DNA of 64,000 bases from positions 4,545-68,544 of the forward strand of contig JBNMHO010000005.1 in NCBI GenBank assembly GCA_050872785.1. The letters run 5' to 3'. The position numbers were made by a program, and so were the translations under genes. Source of the DNA: UBA7862 sp050872785. Lineage in GTDB: Bacteria > Bacillota > Clostridia > Christensenellales > UBA1242. How positions within the stretch are numbered: position 1 is the first letter of the stretch; every line of letters starts with the position of its first letter. Positions 42,885 to 51,756 of this stretch are shown piece by piece. Below the pieces are notes generated by a model, which was not told the origin of the DNA, ran no database searches, and was given only the letters and a program-made list of their open reading frames with translations.

Positions 42885-44556
42885 TCACTTCCAAATAGCA
42901 AGCAAAGTTTGGTCGCCAACAGTCGTATATTGCGTTGATGATGTTACAATATTCGCCCCATAACTTCTGAAATCTGTTGCCAAACTGTTTTCCTTCAACC
43001 GAAAGTCTTTTATGGTTAAATAACACTCACTAACTGAATTTACAAAAGCTGGGAATCGTATGGTCAAGTAATTCCCGTCAACCAAGTCTTCCTCACGGGG
43101 ACAAAATGTAAGATAAAACATCAGGTCATCATCAATATAATCTGACTCACTTTTTAGAATAGCAGCAAATTGATTATTTACAAGTCTGTTTGTATAAACA
43201 CCTTGCTTACCCGCTCCAACAGAGATAAACATATAATTTAAACTTGCTGAACAATTAAGTTCTTGTCTGATAAAAGATAATGTATAACTCTTGCCCGCTT
43301 GCACTTGAACATTAGTTGAAATTTCATTGTATAAATTCCCACTTTGAATTGAGTATTTGCCGTCTGCAAGTTGCAGCATATTTTCATTCGTTGAATTTTG
43401 ATTTGCAACTTCTTTATCCAAGGCATATTCCAGTTGTACATTGGAAATTGAAACATTTGCAGAGTAAGGATTTGTAAACCTAACTGGTCTGAAAGCAAAA
43501 TATCTTGTTGGAGATTCACAACCATTTGTGACGGCATAGCCTTCGTGATAATAAAAAGTAATAACACACTTTCCCTTTATCCAAGGGAAATGCTGATAAT
43601 AAATATCTCGGTTATAATTACCTTCAACCCCACAACCCACAGAACACATCATTTCTCCCAGATAAGTTGAGCCGTCATTGGTTGAGGAGTTGACAACATA
43701 ATCAAAACTAAATGTGTATGTCAGTCCTTTGATAAGATAAATATCAGTTGTATATTGAATATAATATTCATTATCTACCGTCACCGTTCTGTCGGCAAAG
43801 TCTAACAAATTCTTAGAATATGGCTCATATTCAGTCGCCGTGCTCCCATATTCCAGTTGAATTTTGTAAACATCTGCGTTGATGCTTTTATCCGCCGTGT
43901 ATGAGCGTAGCAAACGCAAATAAAGATAAGGTCTAGAAGACAACTGCTCTGAGGTTGGAGTAAATGCACAAGTAAGCCTATATTCTCCCCCATCGGTATA
44001 AATCATTCCACCAGAAACAATATCTTTCGTAAAACTCCCATTGACCGAAGTTTCGCCACAACCAATACTCGTATCAAAGTCGGCACCGTCCGAAATTGAA
44101 TTTACTCTATAGTAAAAACTAAGGGTATATGTTACCCCCGCTTCCAATACAAAATCACAACCAACATTGTTGTTTTGTCCCTCATAATAACTTGTAACAG
44201 TCACATTTCTATCTGCAACATTTATTAAATTCTTTCCCCTATGCCAGCCAACAAAGGTCTTGCCACTGCGAGTTGGAGTTGGAAGTGAGCCGTAATTATC
44301 CCCTAACTTTACTTGCTTGGAGGATACCCCCCCCCCCCGTGCCAGAGAATTGTCCGCCATTGGCGTTGAATGTAACATTGTAAGAGGGTCTATTGTATTT
44401 TACTGAAATATTTGATGTTGCTTGTTGGTGCGTTGCACCATATATAAGGACTCCCAAAATTGCCATAATAAGTGTATATAGAACGCAAATTGTTATCTTG
44501 TTTTGCTTATGATAAAATCTATTTAGCCATAACACAAAGCGTTCATATCTGGTCAT
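42885..44556 (-). CDS. Membrane-anchored modular surface protein, frame broken at a G12 tract (phase-variable, OFF)
   Basis: Translation from the ATG at 44556 (after GGGAGGAAG) gives a membrane anchor (residues about 22-42) and the start of an InlB/Flg_new repeat (YNVTFNANGGQFSGTGGGG), then stops at 44296 after 86 residues. Removing one G from the run of 12 joins it to the rest of that repeat (SGKTFVGW) and a 556-residue protein. This has three modules of about 140 residues (108-247, 248-390, 391-530), each starting KNLxxxAD and holding a GxTYTxSF strand; the first two end QLEY. The repeat ends at the C-terminus (TTVGDQTLLAIWK). The modules resemble sugar- or tail-fibre-type binding domains. 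A -1 change (11 G) or +2 (14 G) restores the frame. A homopolymer sequencing error is the alternative. Confidence 0.75.
44327..44338 (-). repeat. Run of 12 G in the coding strand (slippage tract)
   Basis: Twelve C on the plus strand, G in the coding sense, lie inside the surface-protein gene exactly where its frame breaks. It is the only long G/C homopolymer noticed in this AT-rich window. Such tracts change length during replication and switch genes on and off in phase-variable loci. Confidence 0.85.
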
Positions 44557-44589
44557 TTTGACTTCCTCCCATAAATTATTTTCCTCAAA

Positions 44590-44618
44590 ATTCTAAAATA
44601 TATTTCCCGATTTGTCAA
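44590..44618 (-). promoter_or_regulatory. Promoter of the phase-variable surface gene
   Basis: TTGACA and TAGAAT are 17 bases apart, followed after about 30 bases by GGGAGGAAG and the ATG. Intact, strong expression signals argue against a decayed pseudogene. Confidence 0.7.
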
Positions 44619-44645
44619 GTTTTTTAGGTCAAAAAGTTTGAGATA

Positions 44646-44679
44646 GAAAAAATCTCAACCTTTATAGTCGAGATTTTTG
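44646..44679. terminator. Terminator after yajC
   Basis: AAAAATCTC and GAGATTTTT pair around a 12-base loop, with T runs on both strands. It separates the surface gene from the yajC transcript. Confidence 0.75.
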
Positions 44680-44748
44680 TGTTTTTAATTGGTTTTTTGC
44701 TAAATTTTTAGCAAATTTAATTAGCAATGTGAGTTTCAAGCCTTTTTC

Positions 44749-45345
44749 TTATTCAGCCTTTTTTGCTGCAGGTTTCTTAGTTGCTGGTTTTTTGGCTGTG
44801 GCTGATTTTTTGCTTGCAGTTGTCTTTTTTGCTGCTGTTTTTTTTGCTGGTTTTTCTTCCGTTTCCACTGCAACTGGCTTTGCGTCTTCTTCTTTTGCTG
44901 GAAGGGTGACTGGCTTGTTCTCTTCCTTAACCTCGTCTTTAACATCGCCCAAAACTTGGTCTTTCAAAGTTTCACTTGGGTCAATGACATTGCCGTTTTC
45001 GTCAAGAATGAGGTCTTCTTTTTTGTCAATTCCCAAGATAACAGATGCGTTGACGGTTACATAACTTGCATTTTTCTCGTCATCGTCTGCCCCAGTTTTA
45101 AGAACAACAACTCTGCCCATGTTTGTTTCTCTCATAGAAACGATTGTGCCATACACTCCTGCATTTGTCACAACTTTGTCGCCAGCTTTCAGTTCACTCA
45201 TCATTTTGAGTGCTTGTTCTTGTTGTTTTTTTCTGTTGATTGTTCCAAAAATGAGATAAACAATCATCAAAAGCACCAAAACGCCCAACAAAATTGTCAT
45301 GCCGATTCCGTTTCCGTTTGCTTCTGCACCTAACATATAAAACAT
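44749..45345 (-). CDS. yajC: YajC, Sec translocase accessory protein, with histone H1-like tail
   Basis: YajC is a small membrane partner of SecDF. Residues 15-35 form the membrane helix, followed by NRKKQQEQALKMMSELKAGD and TNAGVYGTIVSMRETN, the conserved family core. Typical YajC ends near residue 110; this one runs to 198 with an acidic linker and a final 35 residues of Lys-Lys-Ala/Pro repeats (AAKKTTASKKSATAKKPAT). The start follows AAGGAGAAAA. Confidence 0.9.
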   Translation of the reverse strand: MFYMLGAEANGNGIGMTILLGVLVLLMIVYLIFGTINRKKQQEQALKMMSELKAGDKVVTNAGVYGTIVSMRETNMGRVVVLKTGADDDEKNASYVTVNASVILGIDKKEDLILDENGNVIDPSETLKDQVLGDVKDEVKEENKPVTLPAKEEDAKPVAVETEEKPAKKTAAKKTTASKKSATAKKPATKKPAAKKAE

Positions 45346-45377
45346 AATTTTTTCTCCTTATTTTATTTAATAAATCA

Positions 45378-45406
45378 ATTATATTTAAAATTCCAATATA
45401 AATCAA
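45378..45406 (-). promoter_or_regulatory. yajC promoter
   Basis: On the minus strand TTGATT and a perfect TATAAT are 17 bases apart, about 30 bases before the yajC start. Confidence 0.65.
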
Positions 45407-45478
45407 ATCTTTTTGAGCATTTTTGCGTCAAATTTTAAAAATTTTGTCAAAAACAACACTTTTTGCATATTTTTTTCA

Positions 45479-46606
45479 TCAGTCTTTGTAATTTTTGTAG
45501 AATTCTTCTCTGAATTCCAAAAATCTGTCTTGCTTTATGGCTTCTCTTATTTGCTCCATAAGTTTAAGAAGGTATCTTAAGTTATGTTTGCTCAAAAGTC
45601 TTGCTCCCAAAATTTCGCCTGTGTTAAACAAATGGCGAAGGTATGCTTTGGTGTAATTTTTGCAACATTCGCAGTCACAGTTGTCGTCAAGTGGTGTAAA
45701 ATCTTCTTTATATTGTGCATTTTTCACCACAACTTTGCCGTGGGAAGTGAAGGCGGTGCCATTTCTGGCAATTCTTGTTGCAAGCACGCAGTCAAACATG
45801 TCAACCCCACGCAAAACGCCTTCCACCAAGCAATCTGGGCTGCCAACGCCCATAAGATAGTGTGGGCTGTCCTTTGGCAATTTGTCTTTTAGGTCGTCCA
45901 AAACGTCATACATAACTTCCTTTGGTTCGCCAACACTCAGCCCGCCTATTGCAATTCCGCAACGGACATAAGGCATGGCAAGTTCCAAACTCTTTTGACG
46001 CAAGTCTTTATACACATTTCCTTGCACAATTGGGAAAAGCATTTGTTTTGGGTTTTTCTGCACTTCGTAACAACGTTTCAGCCATTCATATGTCCTTTGC
46101 ATTGCCTTTTCTGCCATTTTGTGAGTGGTTGCTTTTTCGCCGTCACCCGCATCGGTGCAAACGTCAAGTTGCATGATAATATCTGACCCCAAGTCGTTTT
46201 GAATTTTCATACATTTTTCTGGCGTCATAAAGTGTTTGTCGCCGTTTAGGTGTGAGCGGAATTCTACCCCGTCATCGCTAATTTTTCTAAACTTTGAAAG
46301 TGAGAAAACTTGGAAGCCACCCGAGTCTGTAAGAATAGGCTTGTCCCAGTGCATAAACTTGTGAAGTCCGCCCGCTTTTGCAATAAGTTCATTTGTTGGG
46401 CGAAGATACAAGTGATATGTGTTTGACAAAATTATTTGAGCACCAATTTCATTTAGGTCTTCTGGTGTCAAACTTTTGACCGTTGCTTGTGTACCAACCG
46501 GCATATATATTGGGGTTTCAATGTTTCCATGTGGAGTTTTAAAAATTCCCGTTCTTGCCCCGCAGTTTTTGTCAATGTGTGTGGTTGTAAATTCAAATTC
46601 GCTCAT
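45479..46606 (-). CDS. tgt: Queuine/preQ1 tRNA-ribosyltransferase
   Basis: Tgt swaps guanine 34 for preQ1 in tRNAs with GUN anticodons, in queuosine synthesis. The 375-residue protein has TDSGGFQVFSL (active-site region), GGLSVGEPKEVM, LMGVGSPDCLVEGV with RGVDMFDCVLATR (nucleophile Asp), and the zinc site CDCECCKNYTKAYLRH. It abuts queA, the next enzyme of the pathway. Confidence 0.96.
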   Translation of the reverse strand: MSEFEFTTTHIDKNCGARTGIFKTPHGNIETPIYMPVGTQATVKSLTPEDLNEIGAQIILSNTYHLYLRPTNELIAKAGGLHKFMHWDKPILTDSGGFQVFSLSKFRKISDDGVEFRSHLNGDKHFMTPEKCMKIQNDLGSDIIMQLDVCTDAGDGEKATTHKMAEKAMQRTYEWLKRCYEVQKNPKQMLFPIVQGNVYKDLRQKSLELAMPYVRCGIAIGGLSVGEPKEVMYDVLDDLKDKLPKDSPHYLMGVGSPDCLVEGVLRGVDMFDCVLATRIARNGTAFTSHGKVVVKNAQYKEDFTPLDDNCDCECCKNYTKAYLRHLFNTGEILGARLLSKHNLRYLLKLMEQIREAIKQDRFLEFREEFYKNYKD

Positions 46607-47659
46607 TTATTCTCCTTTTTTTGGCTTTTCTCTATAGAAAAACGAACTGTCGCCAAATGAGAAAAATCTATATTTTTCCTCCACTGCCGTTTTGTAAACT
46701 TTCATTGTGTTTTCATAACCAGCAAACGCACTTACAAGCATAATAAGGGTGCTTTCTGGAAGGTGAAAATTAGTTATTAAGCAGTCAACAATTTTAAAAT
46801 CATATGGTGGGTAGCAAAACAACTTTGTATTGCTCTTTTGTGCCACAACTTCGCCCGTTTTGCCCGCACTTTCAAGTGTTCTAACACTGGTTGTGCCAAC
46901 AGCGATAATTCTTCGTCCTTCCCTTTTTGCCTTGTTAATTTTTTCCGCCACTTCTGGTTCAATTTCATAATATTCTTCGTGCATATCGTGGTTTAGAATA
47001 TTATCTTCTTTAACTGGTCTAAAAGTCCCCAGCCCCACGTGCAAAAGAACATTTAAAATTTCAACACCTTTGTTTCTTATCCTTTCCAAAAGTTCTGGTG
47101 TAAAATGAAGTCCAGCGGTTGGTGCTGCGGTTGAGCCATTAAACTTGCTATACACCGTTTGATAACGTTCGCTATTTGCAAGTTTTTGCTTTATATATGG
47201 TGGAAGTGGAGTTGTGCCAACTCGTGACAAAATGTCTTCAAAAGTTCCCGAAAAAGAAAATCTAACTTCCTTTCCGCCAAAGTCATTATCCCCCAAAATC
47301 TCGCAACTGAGTTCGTCAGAAAACACAACTTTTGTCCCTGCTTTCAGTCTTTTGCCGGGCTTTGCAAGTGTTTGCCAATCGGTCAAATTTTCTCGCTTTA
47401 TAAGAAAAATTTCAACATTTGCACCAGTTTCTTTTTTGCCAATAAGTCTGCAAGGAATAACCCTTGTGTTGTTGCACACAAGCACATCACCCTCGTGCAA
47501 AAAATCTATTATATCCCTAAAATGTTTATGTTGAATTTGCCCATTGTCCATATTAAAGCACAAAAGTCTTGACGCATCTCTTGGTTCAATAGGTGTTTGT
47601 GCAATAAGTTCTTCGGGCAAGTCATAATTATACGTGCTTCGTTTTGTAAAATCTATCAT
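46607..47659 (-). CDS. queA: S-adenosylmethionine:tRNA ribosyltransferase-isomerase
   Basis: QueA converts preQ1 in tRNA to epoxyqueuosine with the ribosyl part of SAM. The 350-residue protein has the family opening YDLPEELIAQTPIEPRDASR, VCNNTRVIPCRLIGKK, GSTAAPTAGLHFTPELL, HVGLGTFRPV and NFHLPESTLIMLVSAFAG. Its start overlaps the ruvB stop by four bases, and tgt follows with no gap. Confidence 0.96.
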   Translation of the reverse strand: MIDFTKRSTYNYDLPEELIAQTPIEPRDASRLLCFNMDNGQIQHKHFRDIIDFLHEGDVLVCNNTRVIPCRLIGKKETGANVEIFLIKRENLTDWQTLAKPGKRLKAGTKVVFSDELSCEILGDNDFGGKEVRFSFSGTFEDILSRVGTTPLPPYIKQKLANSERYQTVYSKFNGSTAAPTAGLHFTPELLERIRNKGVEILNVLLHVGLGTFRPVKEDNILNHDMHEEYYEIEPEVAEKINKAKREGRRIIAVGTTSVRTLESAGKTGEVVAQKSNTKLFCYPPYDFKIVDCLITNFHLPESTLIMLVSAFAGYENTMKVYKTAVEEKYRFFSFGDSSFFYREKPKKGE

Positions 47660-48669
47660 TTCTTTCCATCCTTTGGAAATAAATCTTTCAGTCCCAAATG
47701 TTCATACGCCCCTTCAAGTGCAATTCTGCCACGTGGAGTTCTGGCAATAAAGCCCAGCCTTATAAGATAAGGTTCATACACGTCTTCAACAGTTGCCACT
47801 TCTTCGCCAATGGCAGTTGCAAGTGTTTCAACACCCACTGGCCCGCCACCAAATGTGGTAATAAGTCTTTCAAGAAGCCTTCTATCCACAAAGTCAAGCC
47901 CCTTTTCGTCAACGTCCATAAGTTTAAGTGCTTCACGAGCAATATCAAGTGTAACTTCGCCACCCGACTTAACTTGGGCATAGTCCCTAACTCTTTTTAA
48001 TAGTCTATTTGCAATTCTTGGTGTGCCACGACTGCGTTTTGCAACTTCCAAAATTGCTTCTGGCGTTATGTTCACATTCAAAATCTTTGAGCTTCGCTCC
48101 ACGATTTTTGACAAATCTTTTTCGTCATAAAGTTCAAGCCTTTGAATAATTCCAAATCTATCCCTAAGTGGCGAAGAAATATTCCCCGCTTTTGTTGTTG
48201 CACCGACAAGTGTAAATGGTTGAAGTTTAAGTCGCATATTCCTTGCACTAGGCCCCTTGCCCACAATGAAGTCAAGCGAAAAGTCTTCCATTGCTGGGTA
48301 TAAAATTTCTTCCACCGAATGGTTAAGTCTGTGAATTTCGTCAATAAACAAGACATCATTCTTTTGCAAATTGGTCAAAATTGCCGCAAGGTCCGCTGCA
48401 TGTTCAATGGCAGGTCCGCTTGTAACTTTAAGTTGTGTCCCCAGTTCTGTTGCAATAATATGAGAAAGTGTTGTTTTCCCAAGTCCCGGAGGTCCATAAA
48501 GCAAGACATGGTCAAGAGGCTCTTTTCTGGTTTTTGCCGCTTCTATAAATATGGAAAGGCTTTCTTTCACCTTTTCTTGCCCAACATAATCGTCAAGAGC
48601 GGTTGGTCTTAGTGAATTTTCAATTTCCACATCGCTCGAAATTTTTGTGCTTTTGATAAAATCGTTCAT
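47656..48669 (-). CDS. ruvB: RuvB Holliday junction helicase
   Basis: RuvB is the AAA+ motor that drives branch migration with RuvA. The 337-residue protein has Walker A GPPGLGKTTLSH, Walker B DVLFIDEIHRLN, sensor 1 VGATTKAGNISSPLRDRFG and the C-terminal winged helix (PYLIRLGFIARTPRGR). It lies between ruvA and queA in the leftward operon. Confidence 0.97.
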   Translation of the reverse strand: MNDFIKSTKISSDVEIENSLRPTALDDYVGQEKVKESLSIFIEAAKTRKEPLDHVLLYGPPGLGKTTLSHIIATELGTQLKVTSGPAIEHAADLAAILTNLQKNDVLFIDEIHRLNHSVEEILYPAMEDFSLDFIVGKGPSARNMRLKLQPFTLVGATTKAGNISSPLRDRFGIIQRLELYDEKDLSKIVERSSKILNVNITPEAILEVAKRSRGTPRIANRLLKRVRDYAQVKSGGEVTLDIAREALKLMDVDEKGLDFVDRRLLERLITTFGGGPVGVETLATAIGEEVATVEDVYEPYLIRLGFIARTPRGRIALEGAYEHLGLKDLFPKDGKK

Positions 48670-48684
48670 AATCTACCCTTCAAA

Positions 48685-49269
48685 TTATCTTCTCATCTGT
48701 GCAAAAGATTTTGAAATAATGTCTTCCGCACTATCCCCCGAAACATAAACGCTATTTGCAAGTTTCACCGCTTCCACTCTTGCAATTCCAAGACTGCAAA
48801 GCACTTCCACAGCATCTTCCACTTCTTGCGAAAGGCTATCTGCGGCTGTCTGTGGCAATTCGCCCATAACATTCACTTTGTCCTTGAGGTCAACAATAAT
48901 CCTTTCTGCCGTCTTTTTGCCAACGCCTTTAACACTTGATAGTGACTTAGCGTCACCCGTTGCAATAACTGTGCAAAGGTCACTGTATGAAATGCTTGAC
49001 AACATTCCCATTGCGCCCTTTGGCCCCACGCCGCTTACTGTTATAAGTTTCATAAAGACATCTTTTTCTTCCTTAGAAAAAAAACCAAAAAGACTTACTC
49101 CGTCTTCTCTAACTTGAAAATATGTCCAAACTTTAACTTCGCCGTCTTGAGCAAGCAATGTCTTTTGTGCCAAAGCGGAAACAAAAATTTCATAGCCAAT
49201 GCCATTGTTGTCAAGAGTTATGCACCCGTCCATGCTATCTGTAATTCTGCCCGTTAGATAACTAAACAT
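48685..49269 (-). CDS. ruvA: RuvA Holliday junction-binding protein
   Basis: The start is the ATG at 49269 after GGAGAAGAAG, giving 194 residues. It has the N-terminal OB fold (MFSYLTGRI), helix-hairpin-helix motifs (LITVSGVGPKGAMGML and LSSVKGVGKKTAERIIVDLK) and the small C-terminal domain that contacts RuvB (DAVEVLCSLGIARVEA). Confidence 0.95.
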   Translation of the reverse strand: MFSYLTGRITDSMDGCITLDNNGIGYEIFVSALAQKTLLAQDGEVKVWTYFQVREDGVSLFGFFSKEEKDVFMKLITVSGVGPKGAMGMLSSISYSDLCTVIATGDAKSLSSVKGVGKKTAERIIVDLKDKVNVMGELPQTAADSLSQEVEDAVEVLCSLGIARVEAVKLANSVYVSGDSAEDIISKSFAQMRR

Positions 49270-49282
49270 CTTCTTCTCCGTT

Positions 49283-49777
49283 TTATATTGAATTGTCACT
49301 TAATTGGTCGTTAAATTGCAAATGTGTAAGAGCCACCGCCACTGCGTCTGCCGCATCGTCTGGTTTTGGCACTTTTTCAAGCCCCAAAATATTTTTGACC
49401 ATAAACTGAATTTGTTTTTTCTCTGCACGGCCGTTGCCGGTTAGTGCTTGTTTAATTTGCAATGGCGTGTATTCATACATCGGCAAATTTCTCTCTATGC
49501 CGCACAAAATGATAATTCCCCTTGCTTCTGCCACAGGAATGATAGTTGTTTGGTTGCGAAAGAAAAACAATTCTTCTATTGCCATGCAGTCTGGGTGATA
49601 TTTGTCAATAAGTGCCAAAATTCCTTCGTGAATTGTAAGCAATCTTTGTGAAATGCTTTGTTCTTTTGGTGTGGAAATTACGCCATAATCAACAGCTTCT
49701 TGCCTTCCACAATCTTCATCAACAACCCCAAAGCCTAAAAGAGCAAACCCAGGGTCAATTCCTAAAATTCTTCTCAT
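49283..49777 (-). CDS. ruvC: RuvC Holliday junction resolvase
   Basis: RuvC nicks Holliday junctions. The 164-residue RNase H-fold protein has the catalytic acids in ILGIDPGFALLGFGVV, AIEELFFFRNQTT and the C-terminal KPDDAADAVAVALTH, in the family order. It is the first gene of ruvC-ruvA-ruvB-queA-tgt. Confidence 0.96.
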   Translation of the reverse strand: MRRILGIDPGFALLGFGVVDEDCGRQEAVDYGVISTPKEQSISQRLLTIHEGILALIDKYHPDCMAIEELFFFRNQTTIIPVAEARGIIILCGIERNLPMYEYTPLQIKQALTGNGRAEKKQIQFMVKNILGLEKVPKPDDAADAVAVALTHLQFNDQLSDNSI

Positions 49778-49857
49778 TTTTTATCCTAACTTAAGTAAAT
49801 AATTTTCTATATTTTGCTATTTTTTGATATATCTCTAAAATAATCACCATGTTGTGA

Positions 49858-49886
49858 ATTATACAAAATCAACTTATTTTACACAA
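49858..49886 (-). promoter_or_regulatory. Probable promoter of the ruv operon
   Basis: On the minus strand TTGTGT and TATAAT are 17 bases apart, about 80 bases before ruvC. No LexA-type site was seen here. Confidence 0.5.
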
Positions 49887-49906
49887 AAAAGAAATTTTTT
49901 CCCACA

Positions 49907-50605
49907 TCAGTTTTTGTCGTTTAGGACATCTTCGTTGTGTGAAATAATTTTGTCAATAGCCGATTGCGATTGCACTTTTCTTGGTTCTGGAGCAAACATC
50001 AATGGGCCTTCTGCGTCATGCAAGTCATAGTCCAAAAAGGTTTCAAGCCCCACTTCTCTAAGTTTTGCAAGTCTGTTCTGATTAAGTGGCACAACTTGCA
50101 AGAAGTGAGTGTATGTTATCCCAATTTTTTCTTCAAAATATTCAAGTGGAAACATCTCTGGGAAAGATATAAGTCCGCTTATGCAGTCGGTGCCGTCAAA
50201 GCATGGTTTGCCGTCCTTTGAAAAGGTATAAATTTGCCCAATTTGCACGCCTACATTGTCTGCAATGCACGCTTGTGCCATATGTGCCATAAAGTTTATG
50301 ACCCAGCCATATTCTGGTTTTTCAAACGACATTTTGTATGTTGCAGGAAGCACCATAACAAGTTCTGCCCTTGCCACGTCTGGCGAAAATCTATATTCGC
50401 TAAGTCCCACAGTGGACACAACAAAGCCGTCGAACTCAACAGTTGGCTCAAAAACAGCAATATCCACTGGGAAAAGATTGTTGTAATTGGCACTTGTTTT
50501 GAAAATATGCACTTGATCATCTCTTGCCCCAACATATTCCTTTGTGTGAGCGACAACATAAGAGCGTCTTTCATTTTCCATTTCAATTTCTTCTTTGCTA
50601 GGCAT
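49907..50605 (-). CDS. Suppressor of fused (SUFU) domain protein
   Basis: The start is the ATG at 50605 after AAAGGGGGAT, giving 232 residues. VDIAVFEPT, a beta-rich core, and VSTVGLSEYRFS followed by RAELVMVLPATY match the bacterial SUFU domain, which has an unknown role in bacteria and often appears in toxin-immunity or signalling settings. No toxin gene lies next to it. It appears to be monocistronic and has no signal peptide. Confidence 0.75.
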   Translation of the reverse strand: MPSKEEIEMENERRSYVVAHTKEYVGARDDQVHIFKTSANYNNLFPVDIAVFEPTVEFDGFVVSTVGLSEYRFSPDVARAELVMVLPATYKMSFEKPEYGWVINFMAHMAQACIADNVGVQIGQIYTFSKDGKPCFDGTDCISGLISFPEMFPLEYFEEKIGITYTHFLQVVPLNQNRLAKLREVGLETFLDYDLHDAEGPLMFAPEPRKVQSQSAIDKIISHNEDVLNDKN

Positions 50606-50748
50606 AATATCCCCCTTTGTTTGTTGCAAAATTAAAGGACAAGCAGAACTTAAAAATATTTTTGCCAACAACTTTTGTTACATACAAGTTAATAATAGAT
50701 AAATAAATAATATTTGTCAAACGAATAAGCCTCAATTTGCAAAATTGA

Positions 50749-50779
50749 CAAAAAAAGTGAACAAGTCTTTGCCCACTTA
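50749..50779 (-). terminator. Terminator after the disordered membrane protein gene
   Basis: On the minus strand AAGTGGGCAA and TTGTTCACTT pair (two G-U pairs) around AGAC, followed by seven T. The stem begins a few bases after the stop codon. Confidence 0.75.
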
Positions 50780-50783
50780 GTTT

Positions 50784-51698
50784 TTAATCATAATTTTTCT
50801 TATCCAAAACTCCCATAACAAGAATTCGCCTAAGTTTTGGTGGAAGCCCCGCCATGTCAACATCTTGCCCGTCAAGTTTCAAACTGTCCCTTTGGCGTTT
50901 GTAATTTTCAAATTCTTGTTTTCTTTTTGCAATTATTGCGTCCATTTCTGGCGTTCTTTGCGTCATTGAGCCACCAAAATTTCTTCCCTCTGTGTTCATG
51001 TTTGCCCTATCAAAATTCGCCATTCTATTTGGACTTGTTCCAGTAGAAAAGCCTTGTGCATTTCGTGGTATATTCCCACCACTCGGAAGCCTATTTGGAC
51101 TTGATTTAAGAGAATTCGCCGCCCTTTGCACATTTGCAAAATCCATCATTTGTGACTCCGTCACTGCTCGCCCGCCAAAACTTGGTTTTCTGCCTGCATT
51201 TTGTGGAGGAGTTAAGAAGTCAAGGGATATTTTGTCTTGACCTTTAGGCATATTGTTAGGTGCATTTTGTGCAAATCTTGTGCCAAAAGGTGTTGACTGC
51301 TGGTTTAATTTTCTTCTTTCATAATCTTGCTGTGCCATTGGGAAAATTGGTCTTGTTGCAAAAGGGTCTTGGTCGCCAAAAGCCTCTTTCATTGTCATAG
51401 GTTTTCTATCCGTCAAAGGTTCTTCTTTCTTTTCAGATTGTTTGGGTGCATCTTCCTTTTTTGGAGCATTAAGTTGTGGAGGCAAAACAACAGGTCTTAT
51501 TTGAAATTCACTTTTCCCCAGTCTGTCACTTTTTTGAGTTTCAGCTTCCTGCTTATTCTTTTTTTTCAAACGTCTTTTCTTCATAAGCTTTACAAAAGGT
51601 TTTGCAAGCCATGCCCCAATTTTTTTGAACCACTTAAATTTCAAAATAAAAAGCGAAAGAAAGAATGTAACACACAAAACATAAAACAAAACTTCCAT
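50784..51698 (-). CDS. Membrane-anchored disordered protein of unknown function, next to floA
   Basis: The 304-residue protein has one N-terminal membrane helix (residues 2-20), a strongly basic juxtamembrane stretch (KLMKKRRLKKKNK), and about 200 residues low in order and rich in Pro, Asn, Gln, Ser and Arg. It ends in a charged helix and a compact segment, LPPKLRRILVMGVLDKKNYD, that looks like a small conserved interaction motif. It directly follows floA. A partner or scaffold role at FloA membrane patches is a guess from position. Confidence 0.65.
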   Translation of the reverse strand: MEVLFYVLCVTFFLSLFILKFKWFKKIGAWLAKPFVKLMKKRRLKKKNKQEAETQKSDRLGKSEFQIRPVVLPPQLNAPKKEDAPKQSEKKEEPLTDRKPMTMKEAFGDQDPFATRPIFPMAQQDYERRKLNQQSTPFGTRFAQNAPNNMPKGQDKISLDFLTPPQNAGRKPSFGGRAVTESQMMDFANVQRAANSLKSSPNRLPSGGNIPRNAQGFSTGTSPNRMANFDRANMNTEGRNFGGSMTQRTPEMDAIIAKRKQEFENYKRQRDSLKLDGQDVDMAGLPPKLRRILVMGVLDKKNYD

Positions 51699-51756
51699 TT
51701 TTCTCTCCTTTTATTTAAGTTTAAGTGAAGGCTCCCCATTGTTTTATAAATTAAAT

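Noticed and set aside
42885..44378. Treating the part after the G tract as a separate gene starting at its first ATG (44378)
   Set aside because: It would start inside the repeat with no ribosome binding site, and the two frames join into one InlB-type repeat when one G is removed.
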